IMG/VR virus record: IMGVR_UViG_3300017781_000034
Coordinates: 1 to 40,127 of that record
Direction: 5' to 3' (one strand)
Length of the DNA stretch: 40,127 nucleotides
Source: a virus
The position numbers and the translations under genes were made by a program. The notes under the pieces were generated by a model, which was given only the letters and a program-made list of their open reading frames with translations, searched no databases and was not told the origin of the DNA. Below, one piece after another: positions 1 through 8,162 of the stretch (position 1 is its first letter; each line of letters starts with the position of its first letter).

Positions 1-89
1 AGGTAAAGCAGGAGATGCATGGAGTGATGGAAGCATTACATAGACTAGAAGATAAGCTAGATAGAGTATTAAGTAGAGAGAGCAAATGA
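1..89 (+). CDS. C-terminal end of a truncated rightward gene
   Basis: An open frame enters from the window edge (codons from position 3) and stops with TGA at 87-89. Only 28 residues are visible. They are charged and helical, with leucines spaced as in a coiled coil (LHRLEDKLDRVL), and end in ESK. The stop overlaps the next start as ATGA, so this is the upstream member of the same late operon. The function cannot be told from this fragment. By position it should be a tail or other virion gene. Confidence 0.6.
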   Translation, partial: VKQEMHGVMEALHRLEDKLDRVLSRESK

Positions 90-2086
90 TTTCATTTCAA
101 GGATTTAAGCCATCAGGCATAGAAAAGATAGCCAACGCTATGGGCTTTCAAGGTGAAGAGAAAGACTTCCAAAAGTTTTTAGAAGAAAACCCTGATAGAC
201 AGGCAGAGATGATGCGTTATCAGGACATAGCACGTAAGATGGTATCAGGTGGTTATGTTAACAAGATGCAGGAAGGTGGCACACCTGCAAAGAAAAGTAT
301 TCGTGATATATCACTTGACAGAGTAACCGATCCTAAAGTACCAACAGGTGCGACTGTTTCACCGTTTGGTATACCTACAGGTGATGCAGGGCAAACTGTT
401 TCAACTACGTCTGGAATGGTTGATACAACAGCACCACAGGCTACAGCTAAAACAGCAGGTACAACTCTGGCATCACGAACTAGAGTGGGTGATCCTGTAT
501 TTCCTTTTCGTCAACCTATGATTGAAGCAGATGGCAGAGTTGCACCTGCAATATCAGAAGAAGATAGAAGAAGATTTGAAGAGCTTGCAAATGTTAGTGA
601 TGTATCTAGACGGTTGCAATCCGATCAACCTGCCACAATGCAAGCTGATACTGTTACAGATAAAGTAACAGCCGTAACAGAAGCAACAGAAGCTGCTCGA
701 CTAGATCCAAATGACCCACGATCAAAAGTAACCGCAGCCGAAGCTACAAAGTCGGCTGTGTCCGATTTAGATGCAGCTCAAGGTACAGCAATTAAATTAG
801 AAAACCCTGTACAGAGAGAAATACAGCAAGGCGAACTTGTAGAGCCAGTAGCTAACGCAGAAAAAGCAGCAAAATTTACTGAACAAATTCAAGCTGCCAC
901 AGCAACACCCACAGAAAAAGCTACAGTCCAAGGACAGTTAGCATCACTTACAGCAGATTTTGATGCTAAGAACCCACCTGCTTGGGCTGCAGGGGCATTG
1001 AGAGGTGTTCAGGCTGTAATGCAACAGCGAGGTTTAGGGGCATCTAGTATCGCAGGACAGGCTCTTATACAGGCATCTTTAGAATCAGCACTTCCAATAG
1101 CAATGGCAGATGCACAGACGGTTGCTAAGTTTGAAGCACAGAACTTGTCGAATACACAGCAACGTGCAATGCTTGCCGCAGAACAACGTGCATCATTTAT
1201 AGGCATGGAGTTCACTCAAGAGTTTCAAGCAAGAGTGCAAAGTGCAGCAAAGGTAAGTGACGTAGCAAATATGAACTTTACTGCAGAGCAACAGATAGCT
1301 CTGGAGAACAGCCGTATTGCTAACACTGTAAATCTACAAAATCTTAGTAACAGACAAGCTAAAGTGATGGCAGAAGCCAGTGCATTGGCTAATCTGGACA
1401 TGGCTAATCTAAATAACAGGCAAATGTCTGCCGTTCAAAATGCACAGAACTTTATGCAGAGAGACATGGCTAACTTGTCTAATCAACAGCAGACAGAGTT
1501 GTTTAGGTCACAGCAGAGAATACAAAGCTTGTTTACAGATCAGGCTGCAGAAAATGCATCACGACAGTTTAACGCTACAAGTGAGAACCAGACTAAACAG
1601 TTCTTTGCACAGCTAGACACACAAGTGTCACAGTTCAATGCATCACAGGCAAATGCACAGGCACAGTTCAATGCAGGGCAAGAAAACGCTATCTCACAGT
1701 TTAACACAGAAGTGAGAAACCAACGTGACCAGTTCAATGCAAACAACAGGCTTGTGATTGACCAGAACAATGCACAGTGGAGAAGACAAATAGCAACAGC
1801 CGATACCGCTGCAGTCAATCGTGCTAACGAAATAAATGCACAGAACTTACTTGGAATATCAAACACAGCATATAATAACCTATGGCAGTATTACTCTGAC
1901 GCTATGCAGTATGCATGGACAAGTGCAGAAAATGAGAGAGACAGAGTAAAAGATTTAGCTGTCGCACACTTAGATGCCGATAATAATGTTGACATACAAA
2001 AGATGCAGAATGATTATAACTCTTCTGTTGGCTTTGGTAAGTTGATAGGAGCATTTATGTTTGGTAGTGAATTTTTATTTGGGTGA
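86..2086 (+). CDS. Repeat-rich probable virion protein (666 aa)
   Basis: A 666-residue protein of unknown function in the late operon, translationally coupled to the preceding gene (ATGA). Residues 1-70 are charged and include the short tag NKMQEGG. Residues 80-300 are rich in Thr, Ala and Asp without an evident fold. From about residue 350 to 470 a motif like NLSNxQQ recurs. At about 494-555 there is a run of QFNA-type units spaced 11-12 residues apart (QFNATSEN, QFNASQAN, QFNAGQEN, QFNTEVRN, QFNANN). This implies a long Gln/Asn-rich helix or fibrous coil. The C-terminus is hydrophobic and aromatic. Such repeats and the late-gene setting suit a tail, fibre or internal core protein, but I do not recognise a named family. 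Confidence 0.75.
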   Translation: MISFQGFKPSGIEKIANAMGFQGEEKDFQKFLEENPDRQAEMMRYQDIARKMVSGGYVNKMQEGGTPAKKSIRDISLDRVTDPKVPTGATVSPFGIPTGDAGQTVSTTSGMVDTTAPQATAKTAGTTLASRTRVGDPVFPFRQPMIEADGRVAPAISEEDRRRFEELANVSDVSRRLQSDQPATMQADTVTDKVTAVTEATEAARLDPNDPRSKVTAAEATKSAVSDLDAAQGTAIKLENPVQREIQQGELVEPVANAEKAAKFTEQIQAATATPTEKATVQGQLASLTADFDAKNPPAWAAGALRGVQAVMQQRGLGASSIAGQALIQASLESALPIAMADAQTVAKFEAQNLSNTQQRAMLAAEQRASFIGMEFTQEFQARVQSAAKVSDVANMNFTAEQQIALENSRIANTVNLQNLSNRQAKVMAEASALANLDMANLNNRQMSAVQNAQNFMQRDMANLSNQQQTELFRSQQRIQSLFTDQAAENASRQFNATSENQTKQFFAQLDTQVSQFNASQANAQAQFNAGQENAISQFNTEVRNQRDQFNANNRLVIDQNNAQWRRQIATADTAAVNRANEINAQNLLGISNTAYNNLWQYYSDAMQYAWTSAENERDRVKDLAVAHLDADNNVDIQKMQNDYNSSVGFGKLIGAFMFGSEFLFG

Positions 2087-2092
2087 TAAAGA

Positions 2093-2323
2093 ATGAGGTA
2101 TAGTCCGACAAATCCTGCAGTAGATGCGTGTAATAACATGGATATGTTTTTAGATATGTTAGGTAAACAGCCTAAAAAGAAGAAGCAAAAAGGTTTGTTA
2201 TCTAAATCTGGCATGATGGGTATGAAGCAGGAAAAACAAAAATCAGAAGCAGAAAATGCAGCAGACTTTGTAAAAATGATAAGAGAAGCAAGACAAGGAT
2301 TAAATGATGATACAGCAAGCTAG
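2093..2323 (+). CDS. Small hypothetical late protein (76 aa)
   Basis: A 76-residue protein between two virion genes. The N-terminal half carries a methionine-rich stretch (NNMDMFLDMLG), then a lysine cluster (KKKKQKG). The C-terminal half is a charged helix. It starts six bases after the previous stop, and its 3' end overlaps the next gene by 20 bases, so it belongs to the same transcript. I recognise no domain. It may be a minor structural or assembly protein by context only. Confidence 0.6.
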   Translation: MRYSPTNPAVDACNNMDMFLDMLGKQPKKKKQKGLLSKSGMMGMKQEKQKSEAENAADFVKMIREARQGLNDDTAS

Positions 2324-2795
2324 TTTAGATGCACCTATTCCCGGAGAAGGACTGACACATGAGCTAGGGGATAGACCTTGGCAAAAACCTGCACAGCTTA
2401 CAAATGTAGACGATGTTATGCCTTTTTATAGAGAAAAGATAACGGATGAGGAATTTGTACCTAATCTTTTACAAGTAATAGAGATGGGTATGCCTTTAAC
2501 AACGATAGCTAACGCTATGCAAAGTGCAGCTGTTATGGAGGGCGTACACAGTATTGATGTAGGAGTTTTGATGTTACCTATTATAGTAGAGTTACTAAAA
2601 TTTGTAGCAGAAAAAAATGACGTAAAGTATGTTACTGGTATGGAAAAGCGTGATGTAAAGCCTAACAATGAAATAGCTACGGCAATGGCTATGAAAGAAT
2701 TAAAAGAAGAAAAGTTTATGCCAGAGCAAACAAAAGAAGAAGAAGAACCAGTTGAAGAACCTCAACCTAGAGGATTAATGGCAAGGAGTATGTAA
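2304..2795 (+). CDS. Conserved late-operon protein with APIPGEGLT N-terminus (163 aa)
   Basis: The N-terminus has DAPIPGEGLT followed by DRPWQKPAQ. This signature resembles proteins I recall from marine podoviruses and cyanomyoviruses, where they are usually left as hypothetical or structural. The middle (about residues 55-105) is a helical segment with a hydrophobic stretch (VLMLPIIVELLKFV), and the C-terminus is very acidic (EEEEPVEEP). Two ATG codons are possible (2304 and 2307), both inside the upstream gene. The family resemblance comes from memory and was not searched. A role in the virion is inferred from context. Confidence 0.65.
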   Translation: MMIQQASLDAPIPGEGLTHELGDRPWQKPAQLTNVDDVMPFYREKITDEEFVPNLLQVIEMGMPLTTIANAMQSAAVMEGVHSIDVGVLMLPIIVELLKFVAEKNDVKYVTGMEKRDVKPNNEIATAMAMKELKEEKFMPEQTKEEEEPVEEPQPRGLMARSM

Positions 2796-4019
2796 ATGTT
2801 TAATTTTGGTGGTATGTTAACAGGTATTGGAGAAGCTGCTGAAGGCACTGTAAAGTTTGGCAGATCAGCAAAACATGATAAAGAAATGTTAAATACTAGA
2901 GAAGCTTTGAGAAAGAAAGCTTTACTTGAATCTAGAGATTATTCTAGGCAACAAGAAGTTTTAAAGGATAGAAAAGCTAGAAAATTAAGAGGACAAGCAT
3001 TAAAAGAGTTAGGCTTAAATGATGAAACTGTAGCTGTTCTTTCACAGAACGAATTTTCAACAGAAAATGCCATGAGTTTAGGTAAACTAATAGAAGAAAG
3101 AGCCATACAGTCAGGTGAGACACTAAACATAAATGAATTTTATGAAACAAAATATACTGGCGATCCGATGAAACGAAAGAAAGAAGGAGAGGTTTTTTCA
3201 TTAGGAAAATTTTATGAAAGTGACTTAGAAGCACAATTACCTTATAGCGTAAAAAGAATGAATATGCATCTTTTAAGAGAAAAGCCATCGTTAGATGAGC
3301 AAGAAGCTGAACTCGCTAATAATCATGAAACATTAATGATAAAAGCAGAGGGCGAACAGGATGCAGGTAAAAGAGAAGAACTAAATAAACAAGCAGAGTT
3401 GGCGTTTAGTAAACTAGAAAGTTTTAAAATTGGTAGAAAGAAAAGCAGTGTTAGACAAGCAACATTACAAGAAGCACCACGAGCGACATTAGAAGTTCTT
3501 GATGGTCAGATAAAAAACATGAACACTGAAATAAAGTCAGAGTTTCAAATACTCAATAAAGAAGCAGAAAATAATCCTCAATTAGCTATACTTATGGAAA
3601 GATTAGGATATACTCCTACTGGTGGAATACAAGGGGGAACTCAAGCTGAAAGAGAAATAGTTTATAACTTAATCAGAACTAGAGTTGTTGATAGAAATTT
3701 AGGTAAGCTAAAAGATAAAGATACTGGAGAATATTTAAAAGAATATCAGGATTTAGGAGTAAGACTAGAGGATTATTTCAGTGAGTTTTTAGATATTGGT
3801 AGAACAAATGTATTTCAAGGAAGAGTTTATGAAGAAGGTCAAGCTAATAATCAAGTTCCTACATTTGCTTTCTTAAACTATATGAGAGACAAGCCAGATC
3901 AAGAAATAATAATACCTTCAAGAGATAATTTTAAAATAGACAAATTTACTCAACAAGATATAGAAAATTATATAAGGAATTATACTCAGTATCATCAAGC
4001 AATGCCTAGAGGTATATAG
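2796..4019 (+). CDS. Hypothetical virion protein, charged helical (407 aa)
   Basis: The start lies directly after the previous stop (TAAATG), with a good ribosome site AAGGAG at 2783-2788. The N-terminus is glycine-rich (FNFGGMLTGIGEAAEG), which often indicates a membrane-active or assembly segment. The rest is long, charged and predicted to be helical, rich in Lys and Glu, with no cysteine-based or catalytic motif visible. In podoviruses, internal virion or ejection proteins of this size precede a very large internal protein, and the gene that follows here is 1258 residues long. I infer an ejection or core protein. No family match is recognised. Confidence 0.7.
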   Translation: MFNFGGMLTGIGEAAEGTVKFGRSAKHDKEMLNTREALRKKALLESRDYSRQQEVLKDRKARKLRGQALKELGLNDETVAVLSQNEFSTENAMSLGKLIEERAIQSGETLNINEFYETKYTGDPMKRKKEGEVFSLGKFYESDLEAQLPYSVKRMNMHLLREKPSLDEQEAELANNHETLMIKAEGEQDAGKREELNKQAELAFSKLESFKIGRKKSSVRQATLQEAPRATLEVLDGQIKNMNTEIKSEFQILNKEAENNPQLAILMERLGYTPTGGIQGGTQAEREIVYNLIRTRVVDRNLGKLKDKDTGEYLKEYQDLGVRLEDYFSEFLDIGRTNVFQGRVYEEGQANNQVPTFAFLNYMRDKPDQEIIIPSRDNFKIDKFTQQDIENYIRNYTQYHQAMPRGI

Positions 4020-4028
4020 GAATACACA

Positions 4029-7000
4029 ATGGAAAATGAAGAACTTAATGCAGAGCTACCTGAAAGATGGAGTTCTGTAGGAGAGAAGTATAGAGATAAA
4101 AATATAAATGTATTCAGTGAAGAATACAAAAACATGAACGCAGAGTTACCTAGCAGGTGGAAAAGCACTGTACCAAAAGAAACTACAAAACAAGCAAGTT
4201 TAGGCGTTACAAACTTAAATGACGAATACGCAGAAAGCAAAGACGCTAAACATTTTGACGAGTTAAACTATGATGCTGTAGATTTACTCAGATCAGATAA
4301 ACAATCAATCCAATCAATCAAAGAAAATGAAGACATAGGCGATGCTGCCATAAGAATGTCTGAAAAATATCTCGGTAGAGAAAACATAAATCGTGAGGAT
4401 GCTATAGATTTAGTTCTTGAGCATTTTAATAAATTTGATGTAAATGAAATGGTTGCTGCACAAGACTTAGGTTATGTTAGTGGTCTTGTAACAGATATGA
4501 ATGAAGCTGACCAAGCAGGTAGATCAGGAGATTTTGAGGATAAAGTTCAACAATTAAATGATTACAGACTTCTTTTTACAGCTAAAAACTCGTTACCTTT
4601 CTTTTTCCAAAAAGGTGGTAGAGGGATTACTGCCATAGGGGATGTCCTAGAGGGTATAGTACAAGCTCCATCTACGTGGATAGGTTTACTATTGCCAGTT
4701 GCAGGTAAAGCAGGTGCAATGGGATCAGCACAAGCTGCTAAGTTTGGTGTAACAAAACTGCTACAACAGGTAGGTAAACGACCTATATTGACTGCAATAG
4801 GAGTTGAAGCAGGTGCAGGTTTAGCACAAGATGTGGCAGCACAAAAAGTAGAGATAGAAACAGCATTAAAAGATGATTATTCATTAGTTAGAACAGGTGC
4901 TGTGACAGCAATAAGTGGTTTAGCTCCTGCTGCTCTAATACCACTAACAACCAAAGGTGCTGTAATATCTTACGCAGAAAGAAATACAGGAGATTTAGTT
5001 AAATTAAGTAAAGAAGCTATACAAGAGCGTATGGACGCTGCAACTAAAGAAGCAGAAAAACTTTTAGAAGGTGCAAAAGTTACAAAATCAGTAAAAGAAG
5101 ACGCTGAAAATGTTGCAGAACAATTAAAAATATTAGATCCTGAAGCAGTAAAAAGAGGGGATCTTGAGTTTAGAGCCGTTGCAGAAAAAGAGGGAGTTGA
5201 AGGACCTCTAAAGATAACTGTTTCAGCAGAATCATACAAAAGTGTTCAGGCTGCGTTAGTTGAAATTGCACAAAAGGCAGGAAAAGTAGAACCTAAATTA
5301 AATACAAAAACAGGAAAATTAGAAAAAGAAAGAATATCAGAAACTGTTGCTAGAGCAATAAGAAAAATAAAAACAACAGATCCAAAAACAGGTAAACCTC
5401 TAAAACAAGAGTTAGATGGAGATGAAGCATCAAAAGCTGTAAATGACTTTTTCTTTCCTTTAATGAAAAAATATAATTTAACTCAGGGTAATATATCAGA
5501 TATGTTTTTGGCAGACATGTCTGAAGCAGGTAGACAGCTTGCTGTTGGAAGTGCTATAAAAAAACAATTAAAAGATGCATTAACCGATGTATCTCAGTAT
5601 GACTACTTTGGGTTTGCCAAGGCTAGACAGCAAGCATTGAAAGAGTTAGACGATACTGCAAAAAATAAAAATGTTAGAGACTATTATCAAAATACTGTAT
5701 CAGCAAAAACAGGAGAGATAATAAAAGAGTTAGATGCCGCTCGTTTGGCGTTTATGACATCTCAACCTGCAACTACTGCAAGAAATATAGCAGGTAGTGC
5801 CATTCGTTTACCTATGGATGCACTTGTACGTTCAGTAGATACAACATTACAGAAAATAACAGGAGTAGAAAGACTTACACCTAATAGTGATGCATGGGCT
5901 ATGTTTGGAGGATTTTTAAACTCTGCAGAGACTAATGCTGTTGTAGCGTTAATGAAAGCAGATTTTGCAGGTCAAACAGATAAAGTGCTAAGACCTCTAA
6001 TAGACATGGCTGATGCAACAAAAACTCAGAGTAAAATAAAAGGTTTATCAACGGCGGCAAGAGCAGTTAATATATTAAATACTATATCTGATAACTGGTT
6101 TAAAAAAGTAGCATTAACAGGCACTTTAAAAAGAGAATTAAATAACATAGCCACTATTATAAATCCAAAAACAAAAGATGAAGCGTTAGAATACTTTGAA
6201 AAATTTTTAGTTAAGACAACAGGACCTGACGGAAAAATAATTGTTGGAGGAGAAAAAGGATTAAAAGATTATTATAAACTTATAGGGGTAGACGATAAAA
6301 GTCCTGATGCTTGGAAGTCTATATTTAGACAAGAGGATTTTAACTTATCCAACATAATACAAAAAGGTAGATTTCACGATGTATTTGGAAAGACAAAAGA
6401 AGGAAGAGATGCTGTACAAAATGCCGTTGAAGAAGCACTATACTTTACGTATCAGAGATCACCAGACAATCCATTAGCTAAGTCTTTTATAAATGGCGTA
6501 CACTCTTTACCCTTTCTTGCAACATCTGTAGCACCTTTTCCACGATTTATGGTTAATGCTATGCGTTTTACTTACGAACATTCTCCTGCAATGTTAATGT
6601 TTGATAAAAAAGCAAAAGCACAACTAATGTCTCTGGCAGGTAACAAATCAGCTAGAGAGGTAACTGAAGGTTATACAGAGTTATCTAAAAGTTTAGTGGG
6701 TACATCTGTGCTTATGGGAAGTGTTGCGTTTAGACAATCAGAGTTTGCAGGTGAAAACTGGTATGAAGGTAAAACAGCAGATGGAAGAACATATGATCTA
6801 AGACCATTCTTTCCGTTAGCACCTTATTTGTTTTTTGCAGATTTGATAGCTAGAAAAATGCAAGGTAATCCTGTTACTCCTGAAACAGCTTCTAAATTAA
6901 TACAGACAACTATTGCCACAGTTACAGGTATGCAAGCTTTTAAAACAGGGTTTGGATTATATGCATTTGAAAGCTCCATAGCAGATATAGAAGAAGGTAA

Positions 7001-7805
7001 CTTTCAAGGCATGGGTAAATTAGCTACAGAATGGGCAGCAAACGTAGCAGAAACTTTTACTATCCCTTTGAGTTTTGGTCAAGACGCATATAGTACATTC
7101 TTTGCAGAAGATGATGTTAGAATATTAAAAAGTTTAGATAGTCCCAATCTTTTTAGTTTGTTTGTTAATAAATCTACTAAGCGTCTACCTTGGAATAATT
7201 ACATACATGATTTTATGGATAATACTTTTGAGAATTATGAGAAACCTTTAGAGCTTACATCTCCGTTTACTACCGAAAAAATAAGAAGACCCGGAGCAAT
7301 ACAAAAACAATACTCAGGTTTAATGTTTAGAGAAAGAAAAACACTTGTACAAAAAGAATTTATTAGACTTAGAATACCACCATCAAAGTTAGCAAAAAGA
7401 ACTAAAGACCCAAAGTATAATAATATAATAAATTTTTTATCTGCTGAGTTTGCAGTAGGACCTTTACACGAACTTATGACATCAGAAAGATATTTGAAGC
7501 ACAAAGATGACCCACAGCTTCAGAGACAAATGATAGAGTACAGTATAGTTAATGAGTTTCACCCAGTAAAACGATATATAATGGATAACATAGCTAGAGG
7601 TTCTAAAACATCTAAAGTAATATCATTCTACAAATATAATAGACTGGGAGAATATGAGAAAAAAGTGGCTGAGAACACATATCATCAAATGACAAATCCA
7701 GAAACAAATAAACCTTACGGTGTGCCAGACAATGATAATTATGATTATGAACTTTTATATGATATTGGTAAAAGCATTAGAAAAGCTATACCAGAGCCAG
7801 AGTAG
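4029..7805 (+). CDS. Very large probable internal virion / DNA-ejection protein (1258 aa)
   Basis: The longest gene in the window and the last of the rightward late block. The N-terminus repeats a short unit twice, NAELPERW and NAELPSRW, about 30 residues apart. Around residues 195-310 there are alternating hydrophobic and glycine/alanine-rich stretches (WIGLLLPVAGKAGAMG). Around 820-860 there is an aromatic segment (LPFLATSVAPFPRFM). I see no lytic transglycosylase motif. Size, membrane-seeking stretches, position at the end of the late genes and lack of an enzyme signature fit an internal core protein that forms the ejection channel, comparable in role to T7 gp15/gp16. Homology to those is not claimed. 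The gene ends one base from a convergent leftward gene. Confidence 0.7.
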   Translation: MENEELNAELPERWSSVGEKYRDKNINVFSEEYKNMNAELPSRWKSTVPKETTKQASLGVTNLNDEYAESKDAKHFDELNYDAVDLLRSDKQSIQSIKENEDIGDAAIRMSEKYLGRENINREDAIDLVLEHFNKFDVNEMVAAQDLGYVSGLVTDMNEADQAGRSGDFEDKVQQLNDYRLLFTAKNSLPFFFQKGGRGITAIGDVLEGIVQAPSTWIGLLLPVAGKAGAMGSAQAAKFGVTKLLQQVGKRPILTAIGVEAGAGLAQDVAAQKVEIETALKDDYSLVRTGAVTAISGLAPAALIPLTTKGAVISYAERNTGDLVKLSKEAIQERMDAATKEAEKLLEGAKVTKSVKEDAENVAEQLKILDPEAVKRGDLEFRAVAEKEGVEGPLKITVSAESYKSVQAALVEIAQKAGKVEPKLNTKTGKLEKERISETVARAIRKIKTTDPKTGKPLKQELDGDEASKAVNDFFFPLMKKYNLTQGNISDMFLADMSEAGRQLAVGSAIKKQLKDALTDVSQYDYFGFAKARQQALKELDDTAKNKNVRDYYQNTVSAKTGEIIKELDAARLAFMTSQPATTARNIAGSAIRLPMDALVRSVDTTLQKITGVERLTPNSDAWAMFGGFLNSAETNAVVALMKADFAGQTDKVLRPLIDMADATKTQSKIKGLSTAARAVNILNTISDNWFKKVALTGTLKRELNNIATIINPKTKDEALEYFEKFLVKTTGPDGKIIVGGEKGLKDYYKLIGVDDKSPDAWKSIFRQEDFNLSNIIQKGRFHDVFGKTKEGRDAVQNAVEEALYFTYQRSPDNPLAKSFINGVHSLPFLATSVAPFPRFMVNAMRFTYEHSPAMLMFDKKAKAQLMSLAGNKSAREVTEGYTELSKSLVGTSVLMGSVAFRQSEFAGENWYEGKTADGRTYDLRPFFPLAPYLFFADLIARKMQGNPVTPETASKLIQTTIATVTGMQAFKTGFGLYAFESSIADIEEGNFQGMGKLATEWAANVAETFTIPLSFGQDAYSTFFAEDDVRILKSLDSPNLFSLFVNKSTKRLPWNNYIHDFMDNTFENYEKPLELTSPFTTEKIRRPGAIQKQYSGLMFRERKTLVQKEFIRLRIPPSKLAKRTKDPKYNNIINFLSAEFAVGPLHELMTSERYLKHKDDPQLQRQMIEYSIVNEFHPVKRYIMDNIARGSKTSKVISFYKYNRLGEYEKKVAENTYHQMTNPETNKPYGVPDNDNYDYELLYDIGKSIRKAIPEPE

Positions 7806-7806
7806 A

Positions 7807-7968
7807 CTAATTCTTTACAGGTAGCTTACGCAATACCTCTTTTATCTCTTTCAGACTTTTCTCACACTCTCTTAGCCTGTAGGTCATTTCTGTGAGAATT
7901 TCGAACATTGTCTTCGGATCTTTGTTTCTTCTGTCCATAAAATCCTTTGCTTCTTTTTCTAACCTCAT
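7807..7968 (-). CDS. Small coiled-coil protein at the end of the leftward arm (53 aa)
   Basis: A 53-codon frame read leftward from an ATG at 7968, with AGAGGA five bases upstream. It stops with TAG at 7807-7809, one base from the convergent late gene. The protein is a charged helix (RLRECEKSLKEIKEVLRKL) with a single cysteine. It overlaps the 3' end of the RMF-like gene by 107 bases in another frame. The ribosome site and coiled-coil composition favour it as a real gene, and it would then be the last gene of the early operon. Function unknown. Confidence 0.55.
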   Translation of the reverse strand: MRLEKEAKDFMDRRNKDPKTMFEILTEMTYRLRECEKSLKEIKEVLRKLPVKN

Positions 7969-8161
7969 GTATTCCTCTATCTAAGTTTTCGTAGTAGGCT
8001 TTACTAAACCCACGTTCCCATTCTCTGTGTTGCATAGTATCGGAACTATAGGGGTTGCGTAGCTTTCCATATGCAAAAGCATCGTAGCCTTTCATCCACT
8101 GTATCTTCAGTGGTGCATCATGTTTACCAAGACCACGTTCTTTTCGTGATAGATGTTTCAT
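7862..8161 (-). CDS. Ribosome modulation factor-like small protein (99 aa)
   Basis: Residues 24-60 follow the pattern of the ribosome modulation factor family: GYDAFAYGK, then NPYSS, then REWERGFSKAYYENL. The family pattern is GY-A---G----PY------W--G---A. In bacteria RMF binds 70S ribosomes and causes dimerisation and hibernation, and short RMF-like proteins are known in phages. Residues after about 65 are a basic tail of low complexity that overlaps another frame (7807-7968), so the conserved part is the first two thirds. The start is one base after the RNR stop, with AGGAG upstream, so it is coupled to RNR. The function is inferred from the motif only. Confidence 0.6.
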   Translation of the reverse strand: MKHLSRKERGLGKHDAPLKIQWMKGYDAFAYGKLRNPYSSDTMQHREWERGFSKAYYENLDRGIHEVRKRSKGFYGQKKQRSEDNVRNSHRNDLQAKRV

Positions 8162-8162
8162 G

